From Bathymodiolus brooksi (lineage: Eukaryota > Mollusca > Bivalvia > Mytilida > Modiolidae): 64,000 bases of DNA. Below, piece after piece: positions 36,791 to 48,223 of the stretch. Position 1 is the first letter of the stretch. The number at the start of each line of letters is the position of its first letter. The notes under the pieces are model-generated. The model did not search any database, was not told where the DNA came from, and saw only the letters and a program-made list of their open reading frames with translations. The stretch is taken from positions 92,223,353 through 92,287,352 of the forward strand of contig OY804580.1 of the NCBI GenBank assembly GCA_963680875.1, written 5' to 3'. A program made the translations under genes and the position numbers.

Positions 36791-37081
36791 TTTTCCTTTT
36801 TGCAATAAGTTTACTTGGTGAAGCTATTTATCAAAAGATACGTCTGATGTCGGTGTTTTAAAGAATACATGGAAAGAGTACTAATAGAAGATAATCTAGA
36901 ATAAGGAAAGCAAAATTACAATCCACATACCCTTACCGACTAACATAAAACAATGTAAATGACTAAATCAAGTGAGCACAAAGGCAGAAAGCATTACAAC
37001 AAACGATAAACATAATCGTATTCAAACTGTTAAGATGTAGATTTGTTTCAGCGACCGTTGACATCGAAAAGCAATATTATA

Positions 37082-37242
37082 CAGTGAAACCTCTCTAAAC
37101 CGAAAACCTGCCTACAAGAGACATATTTTAAAGCCCCATATACTAAATGTCTATGTAATTTCAACCTGTGTAAACCAAACACCTGTCTAAACTGAACAAA
37201 TTCTTCAGTCCAAGGGGAGATAAATTTAGACAGGTTTTACTG
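37082..37242. mobile_element. pogo/Tigger-like MITE
   Basis: 161 bp bounded by terminal inverted repeats: CAGTGAAACCTCTCTAAACC at the left, and at the right the complement of CAGTAAAACCTGTCTAAATT. It is flanked by TA on both sides (37,080-37,081 and 37,243-37,244), as pogo/Tigger elements require. It is noncoding. CAGTnAAACC termini with a TA duplication are characteristic of the family; the assignment is by inspection. Confidence 0.75.
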
Positions 37243-37545
37243 TATTACAAACATATATCAGCTTTACTGATGCAGTTAAGTCAATATTCGTTCGTGTCCC
37301 AAATAGTTATCAACATATTAGTGAGCGACAGGATGATAGGAAATATAGAGTAACCTGAATGTTTCAATCGATGCAGTATTCTGATTAAGTATGCTACATG
37401 GAGGAGACGTAAATGATTCTACGGTACTCATGTTTTCGCCTCTGATATACATGTCTACCATTATATTATTGAAATATTGATGAGTTCGACCTTAGCTCCA
37501 ATTTTCCGTAATATATGTGTGTAATTCATTTGATTCGAATGTGCT

Positions 37546-37787
37546 TAGCGCCACTTTCAGCAATATTTCAGCTATATCATTGCGACCAGTTGTAGTGGTG
37601 GAAGAAGCCGGAGTCCCCGGAGAAAACCATCGACCATAGGCAAGTAACTGGTAAACTTTATCACTTGCGTTGCGAGTCCAGTGCACCGTAACTTACAAAG
37701 CCGGGCTCGAACCCACGCTGTATTGGTGATAGGCTTGTATGAGGTGTTATTTAATCCAACTACCTAGCTCATTGAGCCTCCCGGGCC
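37546..37787 (-). mobile_element. tRNA-derived SINE
   Basis: Near full-length. The plus strand starts GCGCCACTTTCAGCAATATT, with body TATCACTTGCGTTGCGAGTC, and ends in the head with CTCGAACCCACGCTGTATTG and CTCATTGAGCC. A few body bases are deleted. Confidence 0.8.
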
Positions 37788-37951
37788 ATTATGTGTTTAA
37801 TACAATGCAATGTATATAATCGTGATTATAGGAATTCACTATGTGGTTATATTTGAATCTACTAGAACGTTGTCTGAAATCAATGTAATAAAAATGATTT
37901 AGTTTTTGATTGACAACATATTGGTTAGGCTTAGTGACGTGTTTTCCACAT

Positions 37952-38090
37952 AATGTCGGCATACCTATGGGTACCAACTGTGCCCCTCTTCTCGCTGATT
38001 TATTCATTTCTGTCTTTGTAGGAACAAAGACATATTTCATACTGGGGCATATCACGAAAACTGGAAAGACGCTAGCCAAATAACTAGGTT
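37952..38090 (+). pseudogene. PLE RT fragment (GIPMG motif), first copy
   Basis: The plus strand reads VGIPMGTNCAPLLADLF, the RT motif shared with PLE copy 1. It then runs into sequence (TTCATACTGGGGCATATCAC, TTTGCAACAAAC) that does not match the RT of copy 1. This is a tiny fragment of another PLE with its downstream part. A second copy of the same join lies at 38,322. Confidence 0.65.
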
Positions 38091-38143
38091 TGCAACAAAC
38101 TGTAGTATTTTACATTATTGCTTTTGTTTTGTAGTTTCGTAAG

Positions 38144-38319
38144 TCTACATTATCTGTGTTAAGAGGCAACTATACATTGTTGTTTTATCTACATTATCTG
38201 TGTTAAGAGGCAACTATTCATTGTTGTTTTATCTACATTATCTGTGTTATGAGGCAACTATGCATTGTTGTTTTATCTACATTATCTGTGCTAAGAGGCA
38301 ACTATACATATACATATAC
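38144..38319. repeat. 44-bp minisatellite, four units
   Basis: Units start TCTACATTATCTGTG at 38,144, 38,188, 38,232 and 38,276, exactly 44 bp apart, each with AGAGGCAACTATACATTGTT or a close variant. The array separates two copies of a PLE fragment. The same leader and unit occur again at 40,853. Confidence 0.9.
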
Positions 38320-38321
38320 CA

Positions 38322-38640
38322 ACCGTGCCCCTCTTCTCGCTGATTTATTCATTTCTCTCTTTGTTCCTACAAAGACATATTTCATATTGGGGTATCTCAC
38401 GAAAAATGGAAAGAAGCTAGCCAAATCACTGGGTTTGCAACAAACCAAAAGTAACGCTATGGATGCAGGAACTATCTATCCTTCCGGGGCACCTGAGATC
38501 ACTCCCATTTTTAGTGGGGTTTGTGTTGTGCGATCTGTTGTGTCTAGGTAGTATGTTGTGGATGATGGTTTGACATTTTGTCCTTTTTATTTTAGCAATC
38601 ATGTTGTCTGTCCTAGGTTGCTTTAATGCGTCTATGTTTC
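38322..38640 (+). pseudogene. PLE RT fragment, second copy, with 3'-UTR-like tail
   Basis: It starts TNRAPLLADLF and repeats about 130 bp of the 37,952 fragment. It then continues into the 3'-end family: GCAGGAACTATCTATCCTTC, CGGGGCACCTGAGATCACTC, TTTAGTGGGG and later CAATCATGTTGTCTGTCCTA. This is the clearest link in the window between RT coding sequence and the dispersed 3'-end relics. From 38,640 to about 39,700 I see only AT-rich sequence without features. Confidence 0.6.
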
Positions 38641-39705
38641 AGAAGTATTGTTTTTCTTTAATATGCCGGGATTATGCTCATTTTAATCTGCTATTATGTT
38701 GTACAGTTCAATGATGGTATTTCTTCTCTTTGAAGATTGCAATCCTTGTACTCCCCATTGTAGTTTTACTTAATGGTTGGACGTTAAGCAACGTTGTCTT
38801 TTTATATCCCTATGTTATGATTATTCTACCGTACTAGTAAGGTGATTGCACAGTTCACTGAAATTATGTTTCGTCTCTCTGTATATTGCGATCAGTATGC
38901 TCTCTTTTATAGTGTTATTTCATTCTACACTATATTATCTTTCCTGTGAGCATTCCTCCTTCCCTCCTGGTCTTGTCAATTTACATTAACGTGCATATCA
39001 TCACTATTTATATTATGCCAGATACATTTGGCTACATTTGACTTTCTGTATCCGCTACTACCGTTATCTTGCGTGGTCGTGTGATATACACATATTCGTT
39101 GTTTTGGACACGTTTCTGTTTAAGTAATTAGCAATTCGACATCACGACAGGGAAGCGCCTATTCTTCATTACCACAATATATTGACAATCTGTATATGTT
39201 AATAACCCTTGCCTGTCATTGATCGATAACTCAACGTATTTCGTATCAGAACTATATATGAACGAACATCTAATTTTATAGTTATTAAATTAATATCACA
39301 AGTTCACATTTTACTGATATTAGAAATGGATCAAGCTTAATTAGATGACAATGAGGGTAAGACTATTTTGTATATATTTTAGAAAGGGGAGGGAGAAAAA
39401 AACAATCATGTTATTTTACTCATGATTATATACTTAGTAAAATATATTATGAATAATTATATAGCAATATAACTATTGGCTTCCAAAATTCTGGAAGAAA
39501 AACAAATATAATAAGCTACGTTTGTATAATTTTGTGTTATTTCATGCATGTGCCATTCAATTATCAACGTTTAGCAATTAATAAAATAAAATAAGGTTAT
39601 TTTTATAAATTTGTTGTAGCAGTGCGTCCGTTTGAAGTAATAGCCATTTGAAATTTGCTAGCAATGTACGGTGGTATGTCTTAAGCATGTATCTTAGTTT
39701 GCTCC

Positions 39706-39752
39706 ACCACGATATAACTGAAATGTTGTTAAGCGTGGCGTTAAACACAAGA
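39706..39752 (+). mobile_element. SINE tail remnant
   Basis: CACCACGATATAACTGAAAT followed by AAGCGTGGCGTTAAACAC. Only the tail is kept. Confidence 0.6.
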
Positions 39753-40488
39753 ACCTTAATCCTAGCCCCTGACACCAAACGCCTTTATATTAAATATATG
39801 TTTTTCATTAACTTTTAAGTGTTTTAATGTAATCATTACAAAATAGTGAAATCATTGATAACTGTTTGGTTCTAATAGATCATCCGCTGAATGTACGAGG
39901 GTTCCGCGACGTACAATTGAGATCATAATTAGCAACAGCTTCTAAGGAATGGTGGTACACGACAATAACAATGATATGCAATATACCGAGCTTTGCACGA
40001 CTCCAGTTTGCAGCAAAGAAGAAAACATATAAACACAACAGCTACGACAGCACACACACTTTCGACTCGCACGTGTCTACTTACTTCCGTGACTCTTGTA
40101 AGATAATTTCATTTACTACTGTGAATATCGATATCTTCGTTGGTCATGCCATCTAGCCATTTAATATCTCTTATTTAATAATGTGTATATTATATCGACA
40201 GTATCTTTGATGTTCAGTTTATATGTACATAAATACATATCAAATTACAAATAAAATATCTGATTTTAATCAAATTAAATTTCCGAAACATATCATTAAA
40301 TGATTATTTCCGTAGGAGGATTTGTTCCATAGAATAATTAATCAAACAAAGGTGAATTGTAATTGATTCTTGGTTAATACCTTATCTGGCCTGATGAGTT
40401 TATGTAACAATGTCTGAAATGCATGAAACTGGTGGTGTTTGAGAAAAAATATAACAGCGAATGACATTTGGCGGCATATTTGCTGTGG

Positions 40489-40704
40489 TGATTCATGCTA
40501 TCAAATTATTAAACAACTACGCATTGGATATCTCAGTATATATATGTCTATGTTTATAATAATCAAAATTGAAGCGGTTTGATAAAGCCATAGAAGTATC
40601 TACATCGTATTTACAGATGTCATCAACAATAAGATAGTAAACTTTCCTTGAACCTACTGAGATCTTTAATGTGTAGTTGTTTAATAATTTGATAGCATGA
40701 ATCA
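40489..40704. repeat. 216-bp foldback element
   Basis: Inverted repeats of 50 bp at 40,489-40,538 and 40,655-40,704: the outer 32 bases (starting TGATTCATGCTATCAAATTA) match exactly, the inner ones with a few mismatches. The central about 116 bp is unique. It could be a MITE or a product of template switching. No transposase and no obvious target duplication. Confidence 0.8.
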
Positions 40705-40852
40705 TCATATCTATATCACGTGACCGAACGAATAGTTCTATAAAATGACATTGTAATATCATTCTTTGTATTCATGTGAAGACAGGTATGAAAACCAAAC
40801 ACATTTAACTGTAGTATTATACATTATTGTTTTTGTTTTTTAGTTTCGTAAA

Positions 40853-40940
40853 TCTACAATATCTGTGTTAAGAGGCAACTATTCATTGTTGTTTTATCTA
40901 CATTATCTGTGTTAAGAGACAACTATACATTGTTGTTTTC
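40853..40940. repeat. 44-bp minisatellite, second site, two units
   Basis: Units start at 40,853 and 40,897 with the same 44-bp sequence as at 38,144. The shared leader (GTAGTATTATACATTATTGT ... TTTTAGTTTCGTAA) precedes it. The array plus leader therefore moved or was copied together. Confidence 0.85.
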
Positions 40941-41481
40941 ATTTAGATTAGTTGCGATGATCAGCATTTGACTCTCATGTGGATAACACTCGCGTGACCT
41001 CGTGCTTTCACTCTAACAGGAGGTTTTGGTTCTTAAAGCTAATCTTACCTCGACATTTTTTTGTTTGTATATCTTCCAAACCAGCAGAGTGCGCTGTTAT
41101 GTAAATGAGCCTTTTTTTAATTTCAAACGTGACAGTTGGAAAGTATAGAAAGGCGAATTCATGTAGATGATACCTTTGACCTATGACCTTGTTAATGACT
41201 ATATAATAAGTTATTTATTTTTATGGAACTATTTTTCTGTATTTCTTGCAGAGATTTATGCTAGAAAAACATTCTTCTCTGAGAAATAGTCAATGAAGTC
41301 GGGATTGAAAGGATTTTTATGACAGTTATTCCCAGTCGCCAAAACCGACGTCGATTACTTTAACATTTGAAGATATGCAAGGAACGTCCATAGATCTGTC
41401 TATAGAGATGAGTGAACATGTGCAATTGGTTCAGAAAAGAGGACGGAAATATCAACGGCAGAAAACTGCTTTAGGAGCATA

Positions 41482-41643
41482 ATGGACAAGAAGAAGGGGA
41501 ATGCAGGGAAGAAGAGATTCTCTAACAGCGAGGAAGGAATTAGGTCGTCCTTCGACAGCGATTCGTCCTCCTGCGGAACAAATGGCAACAATCTTAAACT
41601 ACTGTTGTATTCTACATATTTCCTTGCAGATGGAGAGCCGTAA
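41482..41643 (+). CDS. Possible small exon or ORF, unrecognised
   Basis: A 53-codon frame with composition unlike the surrounding chance frames: lysine- and serine-rich and polar (starts MDKKKGNAGKKRFSNSEEG), ending in LADGEP and TAA. It lies 2.7 kb upstream of the RGS exon on the same strand and could be an upstream exon of that gene. I cannot see a convincing donor site, and a PLE lies between the two. It may equally be chance. Confidence 0.2.
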   Translation: MDKKKGNAGKKRFSNSEEGIRSSFDSDSSSCGTNGNNLKLLLYSTYFLADGEP

Positions 41644-41886
41644 AAAGCATATTTCACATTGACATCCGACACTATTCCGAAACATGGATGATAGAAAATT
41701 AAAGGAAGAACGATAAATTATAAAGTCATGTTCCTCTGACGATGCTAAGATGGCCTCTACTGGACTAAGTAGACAACACAATGTAAAACAAAGACACATG
41801 TAAGTAATTATTAAGTACCAAATATGCTCTAAAGAATTCTTAGCCCATACAACCATATTAACTCCATCACTTTTTACAGTGCCTGT

Positions 41887-42880
41887 AAATAAAGGTAATA
41901 ACAAAATTACCGAACTCCGAACAATCTTATAAAGGGAAAGTCAAAACTCATAATTATATAAACAGACAAAATCAGCCAACAACCGGAAAACTGTGAAAAC
42001 CGTAATGACCCTGACTTGGTACAGGCATTTCTAAAGAAATGGTGGGTTGAATCAGATTTTAAGGCGCCAAACCTCCCGCTCTCATTACGGTTCAAAGGTT
42101 CCGGCTGTCACTGTAACAGTATTTAAATACAGGAACAAAATAGGTAAAATAGTTGTCAAAGCAGTACCATATTCGGTGACGTAAATGTCAAAAATATTTT
42201 TACGTCACACATTGACAAAAAAATTCTTGACATTTTGGACTTCTTTATCTTTATACATTTTCACTATATGAAAATGCATCGCTTATAATTATTTCTGCAG
42301 AGACGGAATATATTTCGACAAGATATTGGTATCGGAATATAAACTTTTTAAGAGATCGAATAAGGCGAATCTTTTTATAGCCCTGGTCCAGTAGCCTGTT
42401 TCTCAGATGAAGATGACGTTTCAGGAAATCAGAATAATTGCTACTGCCCCTTGCATAGCGAATCAATTGCGAGATGTAAACACCATATGCAGGAGAAGCT
42501 GGTATATTGCTGCACATGTTTGGAAAATTTATGATTTTAAAATTGAAGTCGTCCCGCTTATCATAAATTTTAGTACTGAGTTGACCACTGTCGTCAAATT
42601 CGAGGTATAAGTCCAAAAATGATGCGGACGAAGCTGTATCGGTGGTCTCTTTAACTTCCAGCTCTGGAGGATATATCAATGGAAGAAATTCTGCAAATCT
42701 AGAATTATTGATAGATAAAACGTCATCAATATACCTGTATGTGAAATTAAAGGCTCTAGCTTCATGAATCTTCTTATCTTTTACAAGCTTTTGAAGAAAC
42801 TCCGACTCGTATGAGTATAAAAATAAATCGGCTAGAAGAGGGGCACAATTCGTACCCATTGGTATGCCGACGACCTGCTG
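41887..42880 (-). mobile_element. Penelope-like retroelement, copy 2, 5'-truncated
   Basis: The sequence matches 17,902-18,895 over 994 bases with no length difference and about ten substitutions seen by eye, roughly 99% identity. It shares the same 3' end and stops abruptly at 42,880, just upstream of the GIPMG motif, as expected when reverse transcription stops early. Its high similarity to copy 1 and location outside the inverted repeat suggest the family has moved recently. No target duplication is evident. Confidence 0.9.
42251..42880 (-). pseudogene. PLE reverse transcriptase C-terminal fragment
   Basis: Open frame holding the RT from the VVGIPMGTNC motif through YIDD to the natural C-terminus ending ...SYSENV at 42,251. 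It lacks the N-terminal endonuclease and most RT fingers, so it cannot be active. It is informative because it shows the true end of the protein, about 41 codons past the stop found in copy 1. The open frame extends upstream of 42,880 into unrelated flanking DNA by chance. Confidence 0.8.
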
Positions 42881-43279
42881 TACCAAGCCAAAAAAGTAGG
42901 TTTTCATATATTTGTCTGTAAGGGGTATCAATTTTGCCTTTTCCTACCAGTTTTTGTTATTGGATTTTGGAACTATTCCGACAATACAATTGTTGTTTGG
43001 TTTTTCGTTGTACTTTAACACACATTATTTCACATGGAGCAACCAATGCATGATCATGGAATTTATAATACATAAATGTAAGTCTCGGTGAAGTTAGCGT
43101 TATAAATTCGATCAAGACTATTGAATACTGGTAAAGTATGGTTATAATTGTTATTTAGATCTGGTGACGTTTCCCCTTGCTGAACCCACAAAACTGGTAA
43201 ATTAATAACATACAAAAATGTAAGGAATATACCATTATAAAAAGAAATACATCATACAAACAACCAACCACCTTTCACA

Positions 43280-43370
43280 CAAAACTTTTTATTTGGCCAT
43301 TGTGTTGTCTTTCTTTCTTCAATTTATGGCTTCTGATTACCGATTTGGTATCTTCAAAATGTTCTTAATA
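43280..43370 (+). repeat. PLE-type 3'-end relic
   Basis: Short piece of the family: TTTATTTGGCCATTGTGTTG, then TTTATGGCTTCTGATTACCG and TTTGGTATCTTCAAA. Confidence 0.5.
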
Positions 43371-43582
43371 CATTTTAAGCAAACATATTTTCATTGTAGA
43401 ACATTCAAGAGTATCAAGAAAAAAATCCCATTTATAAGAAGATGGAACAATGAAGATGCCATTGTACGCAAGAATTACTCACCAGTACAAGTACCGATCA
43501 TTACATGTGATCAAGCTTTACAGTAGAGCAGTATCTTAGTTGACTCTAATCTTTGCAGGATCATTTTTATCGTTTGTTAATA

Positions 43583-43717
43583 CACTGAAACCTGTCTACA
43601 TCGAATCATGACTAAGCAGAAATCCTGCATAAATCGAACTTAAATAAAGTCCCAATACGGGAAATATTTGTTAATTTAATCTGTATAAACCGAAACACGT
43701 TTAAACAGGTTTAACTG
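43583..43717. mobile_element. pogo/Tigger-like MITE, diverged
   Basis: Left end CACTGAAACCTGTCTACATC, right end complement of CAGTTAAACCTGTTTAAACG. TA precedes the left end, but the right flank is TCTA, so one target copy is altered. It is related to the 37,082 element. Confidence 0.6.
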
Positions 43718-44107
43718 TCTATGAATTGTCATTGGAGATCCTACTACCAAGAAAGGCAGGTCGGGATCCTAAGATACAGCCAGAACCTGGATATTAACAG
43801 CCATATATTTTGGCTTGCTTATACTTAATGATTCAAGATGATAGGTAATTGTTCGCCTTGTTGATAACCGTCGTACTGTGACCATGACAGTTTAAACGTC
43901 CTTTTCATATTTATTCTGATATTAAATTATTTGGGGGTGACAATCGATTGTATAAACGGCAACTTTTATGATTATTGTCCGTCTGCTACTTTTACTAATA
44001 CGTGATTCATAACAATTTCACCCTCTCTCCGAAGAAAAATGCTTCATACAACTTGAAATTAAATAGTATATGATAATTTGTAATTGCTGTAATCCTTTCG
44101 GTTAGGC

Positions 44108-44160
44108 TGCCACTATATAACTGAAATATTGTTTAAAGTGGGGTTAAACATCTTAAACCA
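44108..44160 (+). mobile_element. SINE tail remnant
   Basis: GGCTGCCACTATATAACTGA followed by TTTAAAGTGGGGTTAAACA. It lies in the intron just upstream of the RGS exon. Confidence 0.6.
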
Positions 44161-44363
44161 AGCCAACTTTTCGGTTAGAGGTTTCTTGGAATGATACTGT
44201 TCGAGTTTAGTTAGTTGTTTAATGATGTTCGGGATTTATTTCGTTTCTTTTTGTGCGATGCTGCCTGTATCTATAGATTGACCATTCCTGGTTGCCCTTT
44301 CCATATTCTCTAACGTTTTTGATGCAATCAAGATACATTGTAATATTTTTTTTTATATTTCAG

Positions 44364-44527
44364 GTGGATTAGAATTATTCAAGGGATTGCTGAAGTCTGA
44401 GTTCAATGAAGAAAATGTAGAATTTTGGATAACCTGTGAAGAATTCCGTTGTTCGGGTGATGCCAACATGCAAGTTTTCGCACAAAAAATATATGGTGAC
44501 TTCGTAATTTTCAATGGACCTAAAGAG
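44364..44527 (+). CDS. RGS-domain exon (regulator of G-protein signalling)
   Basis: A 164-bp internal exon with a strong acceptor (T-rich tract ending ATATTTCAG at 44,363) and donor GTATGA at 44,528. After a split first codon it encodes 54 residues beginning GLELFKGLLKSEFNEENVEF. They continue through WITCEEF and QKIYGDFV to NGPKE. This is the core of the RGS fold: the SEFxEENxEFW helix and the EEF helix, which together bind switch regions of activated G-alpha and speed GTP hydrolysis. Known small RGS genes have an exon with closely similar limits, starting just before the LxAFxxFLKSE stretch and ending at KE. Neighbouring exons (upstream W..SL..LL, downstream VN.D..TRE) were sought but not found, so introns are long or the flanks lie outside what I can recognise. 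Which RGS subfamily cannot be told from one exon. This is the only well-supported host gene piece in the window. Confidence 0.85.
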
Positions 44528-47500
44528 GTATGAAGTTTATTTAATTGATTGTACAGTATAGTAATCAGAATTATGTATTGCAATATGATTGTAAGTAGAA
44601 TGAATTCGAAATTCCATTACGTCTTTAAATAGTCAATAAAACACGTTTTGTGTTTATGCATACCATTAATGACACATATCATAGAATGGCACATCCTCTA
44701 CTCGTCTTTAGTCGCGATTATAGAATGCATTCACGTGTACCCCAGCTATGTCTACCTCTGCTTGATGGACATGCTTCTGACCGTGAGTGCACACATGCCA
44801 TTCTAAGCACATTGATGATTAAATTGACAGAAACAATAATATATTTCTGTAAAACCAATGTCGGAACACCTTAAGACGACAACTCAAAGGATAATGTTAT
44901 CGATGTCGTATCTCTAGAAAGGGTACACTAAGGATTCGCTTTGGTTATGTTAACACTCTTTGTCATATTTTAACGTACCCTTACGATGATATTAAAGTGT
45001 CTTTTAACGGCACCTTAAGATAAGTTTCTAGTTACCGGACTATGTTCTCTATCCTGCAATCGTTCAGCTTTAGCAGTGAAATTGCATTGACTGCATAAAT
45101 TATTGTGATATATAATCATTGACTCTATCAGTCACCTGGACACTATAAGGCTGTGTAAGGCGAAAGCCGTAATATAAGTACCGGTTTAACGAGTACCATA
45201 ATGGACACACTTTATAAATGTGCTCAGAATGGCTCGAATAATATTTGTTACATTGTTTTGTGTATTTTTCTGTCAGTTTTTAAGAGCGTGAACAATATCT
45301 TACAAAGCATAATTTTGTAATAGCAATATTTTATAACTAAAGCATATCATAACTGGGCTTCCAAAATGTTGTATATTGATTTTGTTAAACTTTTCAAGTG
45401 AAAGTGAAAACTGATTGGGTATGCTATTTTCTCTCTTGTAACAATATTGTGGGAGATTTTAATATCATTTCACATGATAAAGATGATAAACATAATTTGC
45501 TTAATATTCCTATATGTTTACTTATAGTTTTGACATTGTTTTCTATGTTTTATAGATGAAAATGAACACGAGACACATTGTTTTTGTATTAAATTAAAGG
45601 AACAACTTGTAGTAAGAAAGCATAAGGATGCAAACTTGTTTTGAACATTGCGCTTAGACACAAATTAAAGTAAAAAAACATCGCTCGTAGTACGAATTAT
45701 TTTACATTACAAAATCACAACTAGATCTTCAACAATAGCATTATTCATACCATAAATGACTGTGTTGAACTGCTTCTGACGATAAATGCTACATAATTAA
45801 CTATTTATGCTTCTACTGCCCTTAGTCTATGGTTGAGCAATACTATTTTACAATTGCCAATAAAAGTTAGAAATGAACTTGTATATTCCTCAACTAGGTG
45901 ATTTCAGTATATATCGTACAAGTACATGGAATCCAATTGTTGTAGACCTACATCTTAAAAATTGATGAGGGAAACTAGTTATCTAATACATACATGTAGA
46001 AACTTATAAATGATTGATATAATTAACCTACATATACAACTTAGAAATACCATTATAATATACATATACATGATAATAGATACATATATTACTAATGTTG
46101 TTATTAATGTTTAACCCATTGTTGAAACGTTATTGTTGGTATACGTACTCCTAAGGCCTCAAAGAGAAATTTTGCAAGGCGGAACAAGACTGCTCTGGGG
46201 CCCAGAATTCAGAAGTCTAAGTGAATATTACATTATTATATTCTAAATAAATCAAAAATGGTTGAACATACCCCCTCCCTCCCCCAATGAAAAAATATCA
46301 AAATAAAACGTCCATGACTAAGGCTATGATGCCCTTCAGAGATTCACAGGCCCTTTCTTGGCTCCCCGGGCCCCGGACCAATGCATCGGCTGAACCCCCA
46401 TCGCATAGGCACTGCGTACTCCCGAGGATTATACCAGGAAACCAGAACAAATTATATCCCCTATTGACACTGGATTCGATATGTACATTTTTGTTACTTT
46501 CATAAAATTGTATCAAATACACATTTTTTTCTACCAAATACGGACGATTTGAAAATTACGTAACATCATCAAGGGATCGACTTGACATATTATTTGAAAG
46601 ACATTGATTACGTGGTTAGATGTCATTCAGTATGTCATATGATGGTGACCATGACCGCTCTAAATATATAGGATGAGCAATTATATTATGTAATTTTTGT
46701 GCCTTATGTCGATTTGTTTTTCTTTTTTACAATTTCACGAAGAATGTTCACAGCGAATTTCGAATATATTATGATTGACAAAAATGAAATACTTATGTCT
46801 TCCAACAGTGCTCATTTACGAATATTGCAGATATTTTCGTGTAAACGTTCGTGTTATATAACATACTTTTTGCACCGATATTGGAAGAACACTGAGTGAG
46901 ATTATCTGAGTTGGTATACACAAATGTTGTATTTGCAGTCAGTATAGTTATCGGTTTTGCAGAAGTTTTTAGCTAAAAAAAAATAAAAAAATAAAAAAAA
47001 CACATCACACCGTCAGAACGGAGGTATTAATTGGGAAGTCGTAGAAAGTTGATACCATTATCACTCATTATTTTCATCAACTGTTTTCAGAACAACTTGG
47101 TACAGGCTTTTCAAAACAAAGTGGCGAGGTTAAATCAGCTATATAGTCCAAAGTTCAACCCTTAGTATCATGAAACTAAGTAGTGTCATTAAGAGTAAAA
47201 CCTATATGTTGCTGAGGACAACCTCCAATTTTAGTGTTTGAGTGACATTCCGTATAATGTCTGTGATAGAGTTCAGTTAGTTTTATGGACCAACATATCA
47301 TCTATTGATCAAATGAAGCTTATTACTACATATATGTAATTAACCACACAACGCACATGCTGCTACGAGCAATGGTGAGCTCACTTTCATAATTTGAATG
47401 ATACTCGTTTTTGAAAACTTTATGGCGACAGCGGTACAAAGATGAATAAACTACTGATTTCCAAATGAATTCCCATGTCATTCGTGTATATCTATATCCC

Positions 47501-48060
47501 TGAATCGTGGCTTCTGATTTCCCCTTTCTTTTATTCAAGCATGCTATATTGCTCTACCAAAAGATGAGAAATGCATAATATACACTATTCCCCCCCCCCC
47601 CCAAATCCTAATGCCAATCCGTGGCAAAAGGGAGATAATTCCTAGTTGTTTTGTACATGGTAATTCAACATTAGTTATGTATTATCGCTATTTATTTTAT
47701 ATCAGTTCTAAATTCGTTTTTTTTTCATTGACGTAGACATGGTGATGCGTCTTGCATTATCATGTTAATGACCGCTCAAAGATTTAGAGTTGTGTCCCTT
47801 TTTTAAAACGCAACGGAGATCGCGCAGTTGTCAATGTAGACCAACATTTGCTGCTGACGATTGAAGATTTGCAATATTGTTGAGAAAGTCTTATTTCCTT
47901 TAATAAAATAAAACTAATAGTTACTTGTGTATATGGCATTATCGTGATAAATAGACTGTCCCTGGGACATTAGTATTGAATTCAACACTACGGTTCGGTC
48001 ATTATCAATGTTTCGGTCTATACTACTGTTCTTTAGGAAGTCGATAATATAGTATTAATG
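44528..48060. other. AT-rich stretch without recognised genes
   Basis: Probably intronic or intergenic to the RGS gene. It contains a GC-richer island (46,340-46,440, CTCCCCGGGCCCCGG), a 13-C run at 47,590-47,602, a PLE-3'-UTR-like scrap at 47,090-47,170 (CAACTTGGTACAGGCTTTTC) and one isolated CATAATGGAC near 45,197. No downstream RGS exon was recognised. Confidence 0.5.
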
Positions 48061-48223
48061 AATGGGTGTTTTCATATTGGCCCTGTTATATGTTCAAGGT
48101 CTGTAATAATGGCCCGAGGATGGCTGTAATGGCCCAAGGCAACGCCGAGGGCCATTACAGCCATCCGAGGGCCATTATTACAGACCGAGAACATATAACA
48201 GGGCCAATATGAAAACACCCATT
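48061..48223. repeat. Long hairpin with inverted 20-bp-spaced motifs
   Basis: Two 75-bp arms (48,061-48,135 and 48,149-48,223) around a 13-base loop pair almost perfectly, with two 2-base mismatches. Each arm carries ATATTGGCCC, ATAATGGCCC and GTAATGGCCC (left starts 48,074, 48,106, 48,126), mirrored on the right arm. The last two are 20 bp apart. Confidence 0.9.

Noticed and set aside
38144..38319. CRISPR-like array
   Set aside because: Units are contiguous 44-bp tandem repeats without spacers, in a eukaryotic context.
40517..40762. 81-codon minus-strand frame
   Set aside because: It overlaps the inverted repeats of the 216-bp foldback; no motif.
46298..46537. 79-codon minus-strand frame over a GC-rich island
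   Set aside because: An overlapping plus-strand frame of similar length exists and neither shows a known domain; GC content explains the openness.
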